From NCBI GenBank assembly GCA_949372605.1, contig CASIAE010000009.1, forward strand, positions 1 through 64,000: 64,000 nucleotides of DNA, read 5' to 3'. The DNA comes from an uncultured Flavobacteriaceae bacterium (GTDB lineage Bacteria > Bacteroidota > Bacteroidia > Flavobacteriales > Flavobacteriaceae). The notes beneath the pieces are model-generated. The model made no database searches and was not told the origin of the DNA. It saw only the letters and a program-made list of their open reading frames with translations. Shown piece by piece: positions 49,430 through 61,647 of the stretch. Every line of letters starts with the position of its first letter. The stretch's first letter is position 1. Made by a program: the position numbers and the translations under genes.

Positions 49430-50953
49430 TTAATGCTTAAAATGACGTGTTCCTGTTAACACCATTGACATTTTTTTTTCATTACAAAAATCTATCGAAA
49501 GTTGATCTTTTATTGAACCGCCTGGCTGCAAAACAGATCTTATTCCAGCATTGTATGCTATTTCAACACAATCTGGAAAAGGGAAAAAAGCATCACTTGC
49601 CATGACAGAGTCTTTAAGGTTGAACTTGAAATGATTTGCTTTCTCAATCGAATGATTTAAGGCGTCGACTCGAGAAGTTTGTCCAGTTCCAGAAGCCAAC
49701 AACTGTTTATTTTTGACTAAAACAATTGTGTTTGACTTGGTGTGTTTACATATTTTAGAAGCAAAAAGAAGGTCATCAATTTGACCCTTTGAAGGTTTAA
49801 TTTCGGTAATCATTTTCAAATCATCAACTGCATCTGTTTTATTGTCCTTTTCTTGCTGTAGCAAGCCATTTAAACAGCTTCTAACGGTCGAGGAAGGCAA
49901 TTCAGTTCCTTTTTGAATGAGTAAAATACGATTCTTTTTTTGTTTTAGGACACTTAGCGCATCATCGCTAAAGGAAGGCGCAATTACTACTTCACAAAAC
50001 AGCGAATGAATTTCGGTAGCCGTTTCAGCATCAATTTCTTTGTTAGAAACCAACACTCCTCCAAAAGCAGAAACAGGATCACCAGCTAGGGCATCAACAT
50101 AAGCTTGTTTCAGGTCTTTCCTTTGAGCAAAACCACAAGCATTGTTATGCTTTAAGATCCCAAAAGTGGGATCTTCATCATAGAATTCAGTAATTAAATT
50201 AACGGCAGCATCAATGTCAAGAAGGTTGTTGTAGGAAATTTCTTTTCCGTGAACTTGCTCCAGTAAGTCCCCTAATGGTCCAAAAAAGTAACCCTCCTGA
50301 TGAGGATTCTCTCCATAGCGCAGTCGTTTAGATTCTTTAATGCTTAATTTAAGAACTGTTTTTTCTTTGTTAAAATAATTAAAAATCGCCGAATCATAGT
50401 GAGAAGAAGTTTGGAATGCTTTGGCAGAAAAATATTTTCTATCGCTCAGTTCTGGACTTCCATCTTTTGTAATTATTAAATTTAAAAACTCATCATAATC
50501 ATTCTTGTCAGAAATACAGATTACATCCTTAAAATTCTTTGCAGCAGCGCGAATTAAAGCAACACCTCCGATGTCAATTTTTTCTATAATCTCCTCCTCC
50601 GATGCACCAGTAGCTACTGTGTCTTCAAAAGGATAGAGGTCAACAATCACAAGATCAATTTGAGGAATCTCATAAGCCTCAAGAGCTTCAATATCCTTGG
50701 GTTCTTCCTGTCGGTTAAGAATACCGCCAAATATTTTAGGATGAAGTGTTTTCACTCTTCCTCCTAGAATTGAAGGATAGCCCGTCACATCTTCTACAGC
50801 CACGACGTTATATCCCAAATCGCGGATAAAACTTTCGGTTCCTCCAGTCGAATAAAACGTTACTCCCATTTTATTCAATTTATGAATAATTGGTGCCAAT
50901 CCAGTTTTATGAAAAACAGAGATTAGTGCAGAAGAAATTTTCTTTTGGCTCAT
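49430..50953 (-). CDS. purH: Bifunctional AICAR formyltransferase/IMP cyclohydrolase
   Basis: SALISVFHKTGLAPIIHKL; GGRVKTLHPKIFGGIL; LRYGENPHQEGYFFGPLG; SDAFFPFPDCVEIAYNAGIRSVLQPGGSIKD. Confidence 0.98.
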   Translation of the reverse strand: MSQKKISSALISVFHKTGLAPIIHKLNKMGVTFYSTGGTESFIRDLGYNVVAVEDVTGYPSILGGRVKTLHPKIFGGILNRQEEPKDIEALEAYEIPQIDLVIVDLYPFEDTVATGASEEEIIEKIDIGGVALIRAAAKNFKDVICISDKNDYDEFLNLIITKDGSPELSDRKYFSAKAFQTSSHYDSAIFNYFNKEKTVLKLSIKESKRLRYGENPHQEGYFFGPLGDLLEQVHGKEISYNNLLDIDAAVNLITEFYDEDPTFGILKHNNACGFAQRKDLKQAYVDALAGDPVSAFGGVLVSNKEIDAETATEIHSLFCEVVIAPSFSDDALSVLKQKKNRILLIQKGTELPSSTVRSCLNGLLQQEKDNKTDAVDDLKMITEIKPSKGQIDDLLFASKICKHTKSNTIVLVKNKQLLASGTGQTSRVDALNHSIEKANHFKFNLKDSVMASDAFFPFPDCVEIAYNAGIRSVLQPGGSIKDQLSIDFCNEKKMSMVLTGTRHFKH

Positions 50954-51208
50954 AATTTTACTTTTATTTTTTGTCTTAGCATTTACTGAGACTAAATTGT
51001 TTCAAAAACGGACGCATCTAGAATAATTGCAAGATGACATTTAGATGAAAAATATGTTTAGATTAAAATCATTAAAATATTAATAGCTTTTTAAGTACTT
51101 TAGTTAAAAATAGCTCGAATGTTGTTTCAAGCAAAAATATTAAAAAACATCAAAGAGAATCTATCTTTTTATTAATATTTTAATTCGTCCAATTTCACTT
51201 CAATTTAA

Positions 51209-51922
51209 ATGAATCAAAGATTAAAAATAACTGGGATGACTTGCGGAAATTGCAAAAGTAGCGTCCTTGAAAAGCTGTCTTTTTTTAAAGAAATTAATGT
51301 TGCCAAAATAGATTTAAACTCAGGTATTACGGATTTAGAAGTGACTCAAAAAATATCGTTGAATTTAATTAACGAGCAACTAAATCCAAAATATAAAGCT
51401 GAAATATTCATTGAAAACACAAGTATTGATAATGGTACTGAATCTTCTGAATCGAAATGGAGACAATTGTTTCCTTTATTTTTGATTTTCGGCTACCTTA
51501 TCGCTGGAACCTTTTATCTTCAAAAAGAATTATTAACCATCGAAGGATTCATGTGTGATTTTATGGGTTTGTTTTTTATCGTTTTTAGTTTTTTCAAGTT
51601 TCTTGATTACAATGGATTTCCAGCATCTTTTGCCCAATACGACCCTTTGGCAAAAAAAAGTCTTCTTTATGCCAAAGTTTATCCGTTTTTAGAAACAGTA
51701 CTTGGTGTCCTTTTTTTAATGCGCTGGAAATTAGACATCGCCTTGTGGGTTACGTTGATTGTATTGTCGATGACTACTATTGGCGTTTTACTTTCTTTAT
51801 TAAAGAAAAATAAAATTTCATGCGCTTGCCTCGGTACAGCTTTGAAGCTTCCCATGTCTGAAGCGACTTTAATTGAGAATTTTATTATGTTGATCATGAG
51901 CGTTTCAATGTTAATTAACTAA
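51209..51922 (+). CDS. HMA domain (MTCGNC) fused to MauE-like membrane domain
   Basis: LKITGMTCGNCKSSVLEKL; multiple TM; FLETVLGVLFLMRW, CACLGTALKLPMSEATLIEN. Confidence 0.85.
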   Translation: MNQRLKITGMTCGNCKSSVLEKLSFFKEINVAKIDLNSGITDLEVTQKISLNLINEQLNPKYKAEIFIENTSIDNGTESSESKWRQLFPLFLIFGYLIAGTFYLQKELLTIEGFMCDFMGLFFIVFSFFKFLDYNGFPASFAQYDPLAKKSLLYAKVYPFLETVLGVLFLMRWKLDIALWVTLIVLSMTTIGVLLSLLKKNKISCACLGTALKLPMSEATLIENFIMLIMSVSMLIN

Positions 51923-51950
51923 TTTTGTTTAAAACGTTGAAAAATAAATT

Positions 51951-54179
51951 GTGAAAATACAGGTCGTGATTTTGTGCCTAAGTTGGATTGTAACTTTTTC
52001 GCAGGACAATCTTTCCGGAACAATTAAGTATAAAGAAAACAATAAAATCTTCCCTGTAGCGGGCGCAAACCTTTATTGGGAAAATATCTCAAAAGGTACG
52101 GTGAGCGATGAGCAGGGAGGGTTTTCCTTAGAAAGAGATGTAGCTAGCAATGTTTTAATAATTAGTCATTTAGGATTTGAAACAGATACCCTGATTGTGA
52201 ATTCTAACGAAAGACTTGATCATTTCTTAATCCCAGATAATGAAGACGAATTGGAGGAGGTTACGCTTATTCAACGCAGAAAATCTTTACAGAAATCCTT
52301 TATTGAGGTACAAAACATTATAAAAGTTAGTAGCGCCGAATTGCTCAAGGCAGCTTGTTGTAATCTTTCAGAAAGCTTTGAAACCAATCCTGCCATCGAT
52401 GTAAACTTTTCGGATGCTTTGACAGGAACCAAGCAGATCAAAATGTTGGGGCTTTCGAGTCCCTATTTACTGATTTCTGAAGAAAATATTCCAATGGTTC
52501 GGGGGGCTTCTCAGGCCTATGGATTGACATTTACACCAGGAACATGGATCGAAAGTATACAAATTAGTAAAGGCGCCGGGAGTGTTACCCATGGATTTGA
52601 AAGCATCTCGGGAGAGATAAATACAGAGTTAACAAAACCATTAACAGATGTTCCTTTTTTCCTTAACCTTTTTGGCTCAGGTAATGGTCGATTCGAATTA
52701 AATTCACATTTCAATAGGAAGCTGAGCGATCGTTTACATTTAGGGTTATACCTACACGGTAATCAAAGGAAGGAAAAGTTTGATAGAAATAAGGATGGTT
52801 TTTTGGACCAACCGCTTGCCCAGCAGTTCAATATCATGAACCGTTGGCAATATATTTTTCCTGAAAAAGGTTGGGTGAGTTTTTTGAGTTGGCGATGGAT
52901 GAATGATCAGAAACTAAGCGGGACAGTTAATTTTAAACCCCACTTAGACAGCGGAAAGACAACAAATTGGGGGAGCGAAATTAAAACTAACCGATTTGAT
53001 GCTTCTTTCAAACTGGGTTATGTTTTTCCTAAGCTTCCCTATCAAAGTTTTGGTTTTCAAAGTGCCTATAGTAATCATGATCAAGATTCTTACTACGGAC
53101 TGCGTATTTATGACATTAATCATAAAAGTTTTTACACCAATATTTTATTTAATTCCATCATTGGGAATACACTCAATAAGTTCAAGTCTGGGATTAATTT
53201 TAGTCATGATGAATATGACGAGCAAGTAAATAATTTCAATTACTTAAGAACAGACCAAAATGTTGGCGCTTTCTTTGAATTCTCACATGATAATAATGAA
53301 AACTTTAGCTGGATAGGAGGTATTAGAATTGATGTTCACAACAGACTGGGAACTTTTGTCACCCCCCGTTTTCACCTCAAGTATTTGCCCCTCGAAAAAT
53401 TTGTTATCCGATTGTCAACTGGAAGCGGTCGAAAATCTGCAAATATATTTGCTGAAAATCAAACTTTATTTGCAACCAATAGAAAAATTAACATAACCAG
53501 TTCGGGAGGCCAGATTTATGGTTTAAGACCAGAAAAAGCTTGGAATTATGGACTAAGTCTTAGTAAATCTTTTAAAATAGGATCAGATAATTTAACGGTC
53601 TCAGCCGATTATTATATCACAGATTTTGTAGATCAAGTTGTTGTTGATTGGGAAAAGTCAGAAGAGATTTCTTTTTATAATTTAACAGGGAATAGCAGTG
53701 CAAAAAGTTTTCAGTTTGAAGTAGACTTTACTCATAACCTATGGAATTTTCGAACAGCTTACAAGAATTATGACGTTAAATTAGATTATAAAAGTGGATC
53801 GTTGCGAAAACCCTTGCAAGCAAGAAATCGATTTTTCGCCAACGTTGGTTTTGAATCTAACTTGACAGCTAAAGACCAACAATGGAGATGGGATTTGACA
53901 TATCATTTGGTTGGAACCCAAAGATTGGTTGAAACTACTAGGGATAAAGCAAATAGCTATTCTCCAAATTACTCACTTTGGAATTCACAATTGACCAGGG
54001 TTTTTTCTGAAACTTTCGAATTATATCTGGGAGGAGAAAACATTGGAAACTACAGGCAAACCAATCCTATTATTGGTGTGGAAAACCCATTTGGACCTAA
54101 TTTTGATGCCTCACAAGTTTATGCACCCGTCTTTGGAAACATGATATACGCAGGTTTGCGTTTTAAAATTAAACCATAA
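51951..54179 (+). CDS. TonB-dependent receptor with carboxypeptidase-regulatory-like N-terminal domain (GTG start)
   Basis: GANLYWENISKGTVSDEQGGFSLERD; SSAELLKAACCNLSESFETNPAIDVNFSDALTGTKQIKMLGL plug; barrel ending MIYAGLRFKIKP. Confidence 0.92.
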   Translation: MKIQVVILCLSWIVTFSQDNLSGTIKYKENNKIFPVAGANLYWENISKGTVSDEQGGFSLERDVASNVLIISHLGFETDTLIVNSNERLDHFLIPDNEDELEEVTLIQRRKSLQKSFIEVQNIIKVSSAELLKAACCNLSESFETNPAIDVNFSDALTGTKQIKMLGLSSPYLLISEENIPMVRGASQAYGLTFTPGTWIESIQISKGAGSVTHGFESISGEINTELTKPLTDVPFFLNLFGSGNGRFELNSHFNRKLSDRLHLGLYLHGNQRKEKFDRNKDGFLDQPLAQQFNIMNRWQYIFPEKGWVSFLSWRWMNDQKLSGTVNFKPHLDSGKTTNWGSEIKTNRFDASFKLGYVFPKLPYQSFGFQSAYSNHDQDSYYGLRIYDINHKSFYTNILFNSIIGNTLNKFKSGINFSHDEYDEQVNNFNYLRTDQNVGAFFEFSHDNNENFSWIGGIRIDVHNRLGTFVTPRFHLKYLPLEKFVIRLSTGSGRKSANIFAENQTLFATNRKINITSSGGQIYGLRPEKAWNYGLSLSKSFKIGSDNLTVSADYYITDFVDQVVVDWEKSEEISFYNLTGNSSAKSFQFEVDFTHNLWNFRTAYKNYDVKLDYKSGSLRKPLQARNRFFANVGFESNLTAKDQQWRWDLTYHLVGTQRLVETTRDKANSYSPNYSLWNSQLTRVFSETFELYLGGENIGNYRQTNPIIGVENPFGPNFDASQVYAPVFGNMIYAGLRFKIKP

Positions 54180-54196
54180 CCATTAAATTTATATTT

Positions 54197-54535
54197 ATGA
54201 AAAAATTATTTTTAATCTTAATGCTACTCCCCTTGGGAATACATGCTCAGGAGAAATCAAAAAAAAATGTGAAAACTGAATTTACAGTTGTTGGAAATTG
54301 TGATGCTTGTCAAAAAAGAATCGAAAAAGCAGCCTTTTCAGTTAAGGGGGTTAAAATGGCAAACTGGGACATTCCATCTAATGTGATTACTATTATTTAT
54401 GATCAAAGAAAAGTTCATTTAGACAGCATTCATAAATCAATTTCAGCAATTGGACATGACACGGAAAAGAGTTTTTCTTCGCTTGCAGTTTATGATGCAT
54501 TACCTCTTTGTTGTCAATACATTAGAAAAGAATAG
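54197..54535 (+). CDS. Secreted HMA-domain metallochaperone-like protein
   Basis: Signal peptide; TVVGNCDACQKRIEKAAFSVKGVKMANWDI; C-terminal LCCQYIRKE. Confidence 0.88.
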   Translation: MKKLFLILMLLPLGIHAQEKSKKNVKTEFTVVGNCDACQKRIEKAAFSVKGVKMANWDIPSNVITIIYDQRKVHLDSIHKSISAIGHDTEKSFSSLAVYDALPLCCQYIRKE

Positions 54536-54540
54536 ACGTA

Positions 54541-54573
54541 AAAAAAACCTGCTTTTTTAAAGCAGGTTTTTTT
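54541..54573. terminator. Bidirectional intrinsic terminator between the HMA gene and groEL
   Basis: aaaaaaacctgcttt-ttt-aaagcaggttttttt, 15-bp stem flanked by A and T tracts. Confidence 0.88.
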
Positions 54574-54588
54574 AATACTAAAACGGAA

Positions 54589-56226
<1,638 letters not shown>

Positions 56227-56243
56227 TTATGTGTTATTTTTTG

Positions 56244-56522
56244 TTATACAATAGCGAGAATATCGGCTTCTCTCATGATTAAATAATCGTTTCCTTCGTG
56301 CTGAAGTTCAGTTCCAGAATATTTCCCGTATAAAACGTTGTCGCCAACTTTTAATGTTACAGGGTTTTCCTTAGTCCCAGGACCAACAGCGACTACAATT
56401 CCTCTTTGAGGTTTCTCTTTTGCTGTGTCAGGGATGATTATACCCGAAGAAGTTTTGGTTTCTGCAGCAGCAGATTCAATTAAAACTCTATCCGCTAGCG
56501 GTTGAATATTTAGTTTACTCAT
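56244..56522 (-). CDS. groES: Co-chaperonin GroES
   Basis: [44 protein letters not shown]. Confidence 0.98.
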   Translation of the reverse strand: MSKLNIQPLADRVLIESAAAETKTSSGIIIPDTAKEKPQRGIVVAVGPGTKENPVTLKVGDNVLYGKYSGTELQHEGNDYLIMREADILAIV

Positions 56523-56632
56523 TTGATTGATATTTTTAATTTATTTAATGATTTCATAAATCGTGCCATTCAATTGTTGTGTGACAAATTGATGTTTTAA
56601 TTGACGTAAGGCTGACAGCATGACATAAGTTG

Positions 56633-56977
56633 TTATTGTTCAGGGGTCGCGACTGGTATTTCAGGAATCACTTCAGGAATTGATTCAGGAATGAATTCTT
56701 CAATTGCATTGTCTTGAATCAATCGAGAATCGGTAGGTTCGTTGTCAGAAGTTAAAGAGATGTTAGAAAGTAAGATAAGAACCAATAAAAGTGTGGCTAA
56801 AATCCAAGTACTTCGATCTAGAAAATCAGAAGTTTTTTGGACTCCACCCATCTGTTGTGCTCCAGCTCCAAAAGAAGAAGAGAGTCCTCCACCCTTGGGG
56901 TTTTGAACCATTACCACTAGGATTAGTAAAAAACAAACGAAGATTATTAATCCAATAAATATTGAAAAAGTGCTCAT
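56633..56977 (-). CDS. secG: Preprotein translocase subunit SecG
   Basis: LLILVVMVQNPKGGGLSSSFGAGAQQMGGVQKTSDFLDRSTWILA. Confidence 0.95.
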   Translation of the reverse strand: MSTFSIFIGLIIFVCFLLILVVMVQNPKGGGLSSSFGAGAQQMGGVQKTSDFLDRSTWILATLLLVLILLSNISLTSDNEPTDSRLIQDNAIEEFIPESIPEVIPEIPVATPEQ

Positions 56978-56991
56978 ATCAAGTCAAGTTG

Positions 56992-57723
56992 TTATTGTTT
57001 TTGCAAACGTTTTATTTCTTTTATTTGCCTTGCAAAGAAAACATTTTTTTCCGGATATTTCAAACTTAATATTTTGTAGGCTCTTATTGCTTTTCCATAT
57101 TTTTTTTGTTTATTAAAAACCTTGGCTAGGGTTTCGGTCATCAGCTCTTCTGGTTGGTAAATATTTTCAACTTCTATCGGTGAGCTTTCTGTTTTTCCAA
57201 CGGGCGATATTTTTGGGTCATTTTCAATAAAAAGATCAATAATAGAGAGCTTGTCACTCAACGGACTTTTTTCAATCGTTGTCTGAATTCCTTTTTCCTC
57301 AGTAAAGATTATCCAGTCCGTAAAACTCAATTCAATTTCAGCGCTATTTGTTTCTTCAATTTTAACTTCAGCTTGTATTACCGGCTGTTTATTGACAATG
57401 GATTTTACTTTTTTTGTTTTAGTAGGCTCAGCTTTTTGTCTGGCTACTTTTAATTTAACAGGCTTAGTTTTTAACTTTATGGGACTTTGAATGGCTATTT
57501 TTAAGACGCTTCTGTTGCTCGATAGTACGGCTGTTTTATTCAAGACTTTTTGATAATCTAAATCGTTTCTGAGTTTAAGTGCCTTTGCATAAAAAACATG
57601 AGAGGATTGGAAATAGGGGAACTCTTCTGTTATGTTTTTCAGATCAGCTAAAGTTTGATCATTAAAAGGATTAAAATTATTGATGATTTTAAAAAAGTCT
57701 ACTTCCTTTGCCATACTTACCAT
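56992..57723 (-). CDS. Conserved hypothetical protein with TPR-like C-terminus
   Basis: FNDQTLADLKNITEEFPYFQSSHVFYAKAL; LAKVFNKQKKYGKAIRAYKILSLKYPEKNVFFARQI. Confidence 0.75.
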   Translation of the reverse strand: MVSMAKEVDFFKIINNFNPFNDQTLADLKNITEEFPYFQSSHVFYAKALKLRNDLDYQKVLNKTAVLSSNRSVLKIAIQSPIKLKTKPVKLKVARQKAEPTKTKKVKSIVNKQPVIQAEVKIEETNSAEIELSFTDWIIFTEEKGIQTTIEKSPLSDKLSIIDLFIENDPKISPVGKTESSPIEVENIYQPEELMTETLAKVFNKQKKYGKAIRAYKILSLKYPEKNVFFARQIKEIKRLQKQ

Positions 57724-58238
57724 TTAGCCAGTGTGGCATTGAAAATATTTTGAGTCAAACGTTCGAAAATTTCATCGTGAGCAGCTCCTTTGATGTCATA
57801 TAACTGTTGTTCTGCTGGGAAATCATAAAAGAAAGAGAAACGACTTTCAAAGTCGTCTTCCTCATTATTCACATTGGTATATCGCAAATTTATGGTAACT
57901 GTCAATCTGTTTTGAGCAGCGGTTAAATTAGCCGTTGAGGTCATTGGAGTAACGCTATATTCAACAATTTCCCCTTCATAAAATAAGTCCCCATTTGAGG
58001 ATACCAGATTCAAGTTGGTCTGATTTAATATAATATCTTGAAGTTGGAGGGTAAAATCTCGATCTACTCCAGGTTCAACCGTAGATCCGGGTCGACTCCC
58101 GGCTTGATTTTCAAAATAATCCACTTGAAAAGATTTTGCTCCTGCCGGTATAGAAGCTCCAGTAAAAGAATAGATGCCGCATCCAAAAGTGAAGACCAGC
58201 AGTGTTAAAAAAATAAATTGACTTTTAATGTTATGCAT
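57717..58238 (-). CDS. lptE: LPS assembly lipoprotein LptE-like
   Basis: Internal start MHNIKSQFIFLTLLVFTFGCGIYSFTGASIPAGAKSFQVDYFENQA. Confidence 0.85.
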   Translation of the reverse strand: MHNIKSQFIFLTLLVFTFGCGIYSFTGASIPAGAKSFQVDYFENQAGSRPGSTVEPGVDRDFTLQLQDIILNQTNLNLVSSNGDLFYEGEIVEYSVTPMTSTANLTAAQNRLTVTINLRYTNVNNEEDDFESRFSFFYDFPAEQQLYDIKGAAHDEIFERLTQNIFNATLAKW

Positions 58239-59499
58239 CTTCCAAATCTTGAAGGTCAAATTGTTTGATTTTACGATAAAGTGTTCTTTCTGAAATACCT
58301 AATTCTTTGGCGGCAATTTTTCTTTTTCCATTGCTTCTTTTCAAAGACTTTTTGATCATTTCAATTTCTTTTTCTAATAAAGATAAAGGTTCTTCTTCAA
58401 TAACAGTTTCGGCAAACTCGTAACTTTTTGAATCAGAATTTTCTTCATAATTATAAGAATTATTTTTTTCGGCAGGGATTACTTCTAGAGATTTTTCTAG
58501 CGCATCGTTTTCGTTCCCATAGATTTTTTTGATTAAATCTGGATTTTTTTCTTGGACTGAGGAATGATTTTCGTTTTCCATTAGCTCCAAGGTTAATTTT
58601 TTTAAATCATTGAGATCGCTTTTCATATCAAAAAGCACCTTATAAAGAATCTCCCTTTCTGAAGAAAAATCCGCATCTTTATTTTCACTCTTGACAACAG
58701 CAGGTAGCTGAGACCCCAGTTCTGGCAAGTAGTTCCTTAAAATAGCTGGATTTAAATCTCTTTCTTTTTCGAGTACAGAAATTTGTTCAGCTATATTTCT
58801 GAGTTGACGAATATTACCAGCCCAACGGTATTGGGAGAGGATATTTTGAGCATCTTCATCCAACCTAACTGTGGGCATCTTATATTTTTGAGCAAAATCA
58901 GCTGCAAATTTTCTAAAAAGTAAGGGAATGTCATTCTTTCTCTCTCTAAGTGGCGGTAAGTTAATTTCTACGGTGCTTAGCCGATAATATAAATCTTCTC
59001 TAAATTTCCCTTTTTGAATTGCCTCTCCCATTTTTACATTAGTAGCTGCAACAATTCTAACATCAGTTTTTAGAATATTAGAAGACCCTACTTTCATGTA
59101 TTCTCCATTCTCTAGAATTCGAAGTAATCGCACCTGAGTGGGTAAAGGAAGTTCACCAACTTCATCTAGAAAAATTGTACCTCCATCAGCAACTTCAAAG
59201 TAACCGCTTCTACTGGCTGTAGCTCCCGTAAAGGCTCCTTTTTCATGTCCAAACAACTCACTGTCGATTGTTCCCTCTGGAATTGCACCGCAGTTTACGG
59301 CAATGTATTTTGCGTGTTTTCGTGGAGAGAATTGATGAATGATTTTAGGGATATTCTCCTTTCCTACCCCACTTTCTCCAGTCACCAATACAGTAATTTC
59401 AGTTGCAGCAACTCGGAATGATTTTTCGAGTGCCCGATTAAGTCCAAAGTGGTTTCCAATAATTCCGAATCGTTGTTTTATGTTTTGAATAGATTCCAT
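58231..59499 (-). CDS. Sigma-54-interacting AAA+ transcriptional regulator with Fis-type HTH
   Basis: VLVTGESGVGKENIPKIIH; FGHEKGAFTGATASRSGYFEVADGGTIFLDEVGELP; C-terminal KRKIAAKELGISERTLYRKIKQF. Confidence 0.93.
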   Translation of the reverse strand: MESIQNIKQRFGIIGNHFGLNRALEKSFRVAATEITVLVTGESGVGKENIPKIIHQFSPRKHAKYIAVNCGAIPEGTIDSELFGHEKGAFTGATASRSGYFEVADGGTIFLDEVGELPLPTQVRLLRILENGEYMKVGSSNILKTDVRIVAATNVKMGEAIQKGKFREDLYYRLSTVEINLPPLRERKNDIPLLFRKFAADFAQKYKMPTVRLDEDAQNILSQYRWAGNIRQLRNIAEQISVLEKERDLNPAILRNYLPELGSQLPAVVKSENKDADFSSEREILYKVLFDMKSDLNDLKKLTLELMENENHSSVQEKNPDLIKKIYGNENDALEKSLEVIPAEKNNSYNYEENSDSKSYEFAETVIEEEPLSLLEKEIEMIKKSLKRSNGKRKIAAKELGISERTLYRKIKQFDLQDLEDA

Positions 59500-59505
59500 G
59501 ATTCC

Positions 59506-61099
59506 TTATATTTCTTGAGAAATTCCAATTGCTTTACCGATCAAAGTTGCAGAAGTGGCAGCATCAATTTTAACATCTACAAATTCACCAACCTGATAAT
59601 TTTCTTTTGGAAATACAGCAACGGTGTTTTGACCAGTCCTGCCACTCCAGAATTCATCTGATTTTTTCGAACTTTTTTCAATTAAAACGCAAAAGGTTTT
59701 TCCAATATTTGCTTTGGTTCTCAATTCGCTGTGTTCTCTTTGAAGGGCTATGATCTCTTGTAATCTTCTTTTTTTGGTGGGTTCAGGAATGTCATCAGCA
59801 ATCTTACGAGCAGCATGGGTTCCGGGTCTTTCAGAATAAGAATACATAAACCCATAATCATACTTAACATATTTCAGTAAATTAAGGGTGTCCTGATGAT
59901 CTTCTTCTGTTTCTGTTGGAAATCCAGCAATCATGTCCTGAGAAATACCACATCCTGGTATGATTTTTCGAATGTTATCAATCAATTCGAAATACTCTTC
60001 TCTTGTGTGCTGACGGTTCATTTTCTTTAGAATAGCATTACTTCCAGACTGAACAGGCAAATGAATATAGTTACAGATGTTTCGGTATTTTGCCATGGTG
60101 TGAATTACATCTAAAGACATGTCTTGGGGGTTCGAAGTCGAAAAACGAATTCTCATTTTTGGCCGTGCTTCTGCCACCAATTGTAGCAGTTGAGCAAAAC
60201 CTACAGCCGTTTTTTGTTGTAAAGCAGTGGCGGTTTCAAAATCTTTTTTGAGTCCTCCGCCATACCACAGATAGCTGTCTACGTTTTGACCGAGTAAGGT
60301 GATTTCTTTGTAGCCTTTTTCGGCCAATTGATTTACTTCTTCCAAGATGCTTTTAGGGTCGCGACTTCTTTCTCTTCCTCTTGTAAAAGGAACGACGCAA
60401 AAAGTACACATGTTGTCACACCCTCTAGTTATGGAAACAAAAGCACTAACGCCATTTGAATCCAAACGAACGGGAGCAATGTCGCCATAGGTCTCTTCTT
60501 TAGATAAAATAACATTGACCGCTTCTCTATTTGATTCGGCTTGCTTAAGTAAGTTGGGAAGATCTTTGTAGGCATCTGGTCCAACAACGATGTCTACCAT
60601 TTTTTCTTCCTCAAGAAATTTGTATTTCAAACGCTCTGCCATGCAGCCCAAAACCCCGATTTTTAATTTTTTGTTCGTTTTCTTTAATTTATTAAATAGC
60701 TCTAATCGTTTTCTGACGGTTAATTCGGCTTTTTCGCGAATCGAGCAGGTATTGACCAAAACTCAAGTCGGCGCTTTCCATAATTTGCGTAGGGTGATAA
60801 CCTTCTTTAGATAAAATTGAAGCAACGATTTCACTGTCAGAAAAATTCATCTGACATCCATAAGATTCGATGTAAACTCGTTTATTATGGGTATTTTTTG
60901 ATGTAACTCCCTGATTATTAATATTTTCTTCGTTATATTGGTCAGGGTTTTTATGAGTATAACTTTGAGCATAACTCGTTTTATCTGTAATAGGGATTTC
61001 TGTTAAACCTTTGGTTTTCAATATTTTGTATTTTTTACTTAAATCAAGATGAGTATAATTTTTATTTCTTGCTATTCGTTTTTTTCTAGTTATACTCAA
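59506..61099 (-). pseudogene. miaB: tRNA-2-methylthio-N6-dimethylallyladenosine synthase, split by one frameshift
   Basis: ORFs 60692-61099 and 59506-60759: RVYIESYGCQMNFSDSEIV, VNTCSIREKAE, SITRGCDNMCTFCVVPFTRGRERSR; removing one base at 60763 restores ADLVLVNTCSIREKAE. Confidence 0.9.
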
Positions 61100-61272
61100 T
61101 TATAAGTATAACTTATACAAAGATACGAAAATTACCAAATAATTGTCATTTTGTCATGTTATTACAAACCACATGAAATTTCTAATAGTCTTGGATGTAA
61201 AAATTTAATAAGCTAAATATTAGACTCAATTATTAATTATGTACCTTAGGTTTGATAAATTATCATATTATT

Positions 61273-61647
61273 ATGAAAAGACTCTTTTTTGTCTTAATAA
61301 TAATCTTTTTAGCTTCGGGCTGTAGTCAAAACAATTCAATATTTGATCTCCCTAAAAATCAAGGTGTGTCTTCTGACCGTCTAGACAGAATTGATTCCTA
61401 CATCAATAAAGCGATAAAAGAGAATCATATTCCAGGAGCAGTAGCTTTAATACGTAGAAACAATAAAATCATTTACAATAAAGCTTTTGGATATTCTGAT
61501 GTAGAGAACAAAATAATGTACTTGACAGATGATATTTTTAGAATTGGTTCTATGACAAAGGCAGTAACGTCATTGGCTGTTCTTATGCTTTGGGAAGAAG
61601 GGAAATTTAATTTGGACGATCCTATTGAAAAGTATATTCCGGATTAA
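61273..61647 (+). pseudogene. Truncated class C beta-lactamase-like serine hydrolase (lipoprotein)
   Basis: MKRLFFVLIIIFLASGCSQ; IPGAVALIRRNNKIIYNKAFGYSDVENK...IFRIGSMTKAVTSLAVLMLWEEGKFNLDDPIEKYIPD*, far shorter than a full family member. Confidence 0.75.

Noticed and set aside
56633-56710. Pro/Glu-rich IPE repeat tail of SecG as a novel domain
   Set aside because: Short low-complexity extension; no evidence beyond composition.
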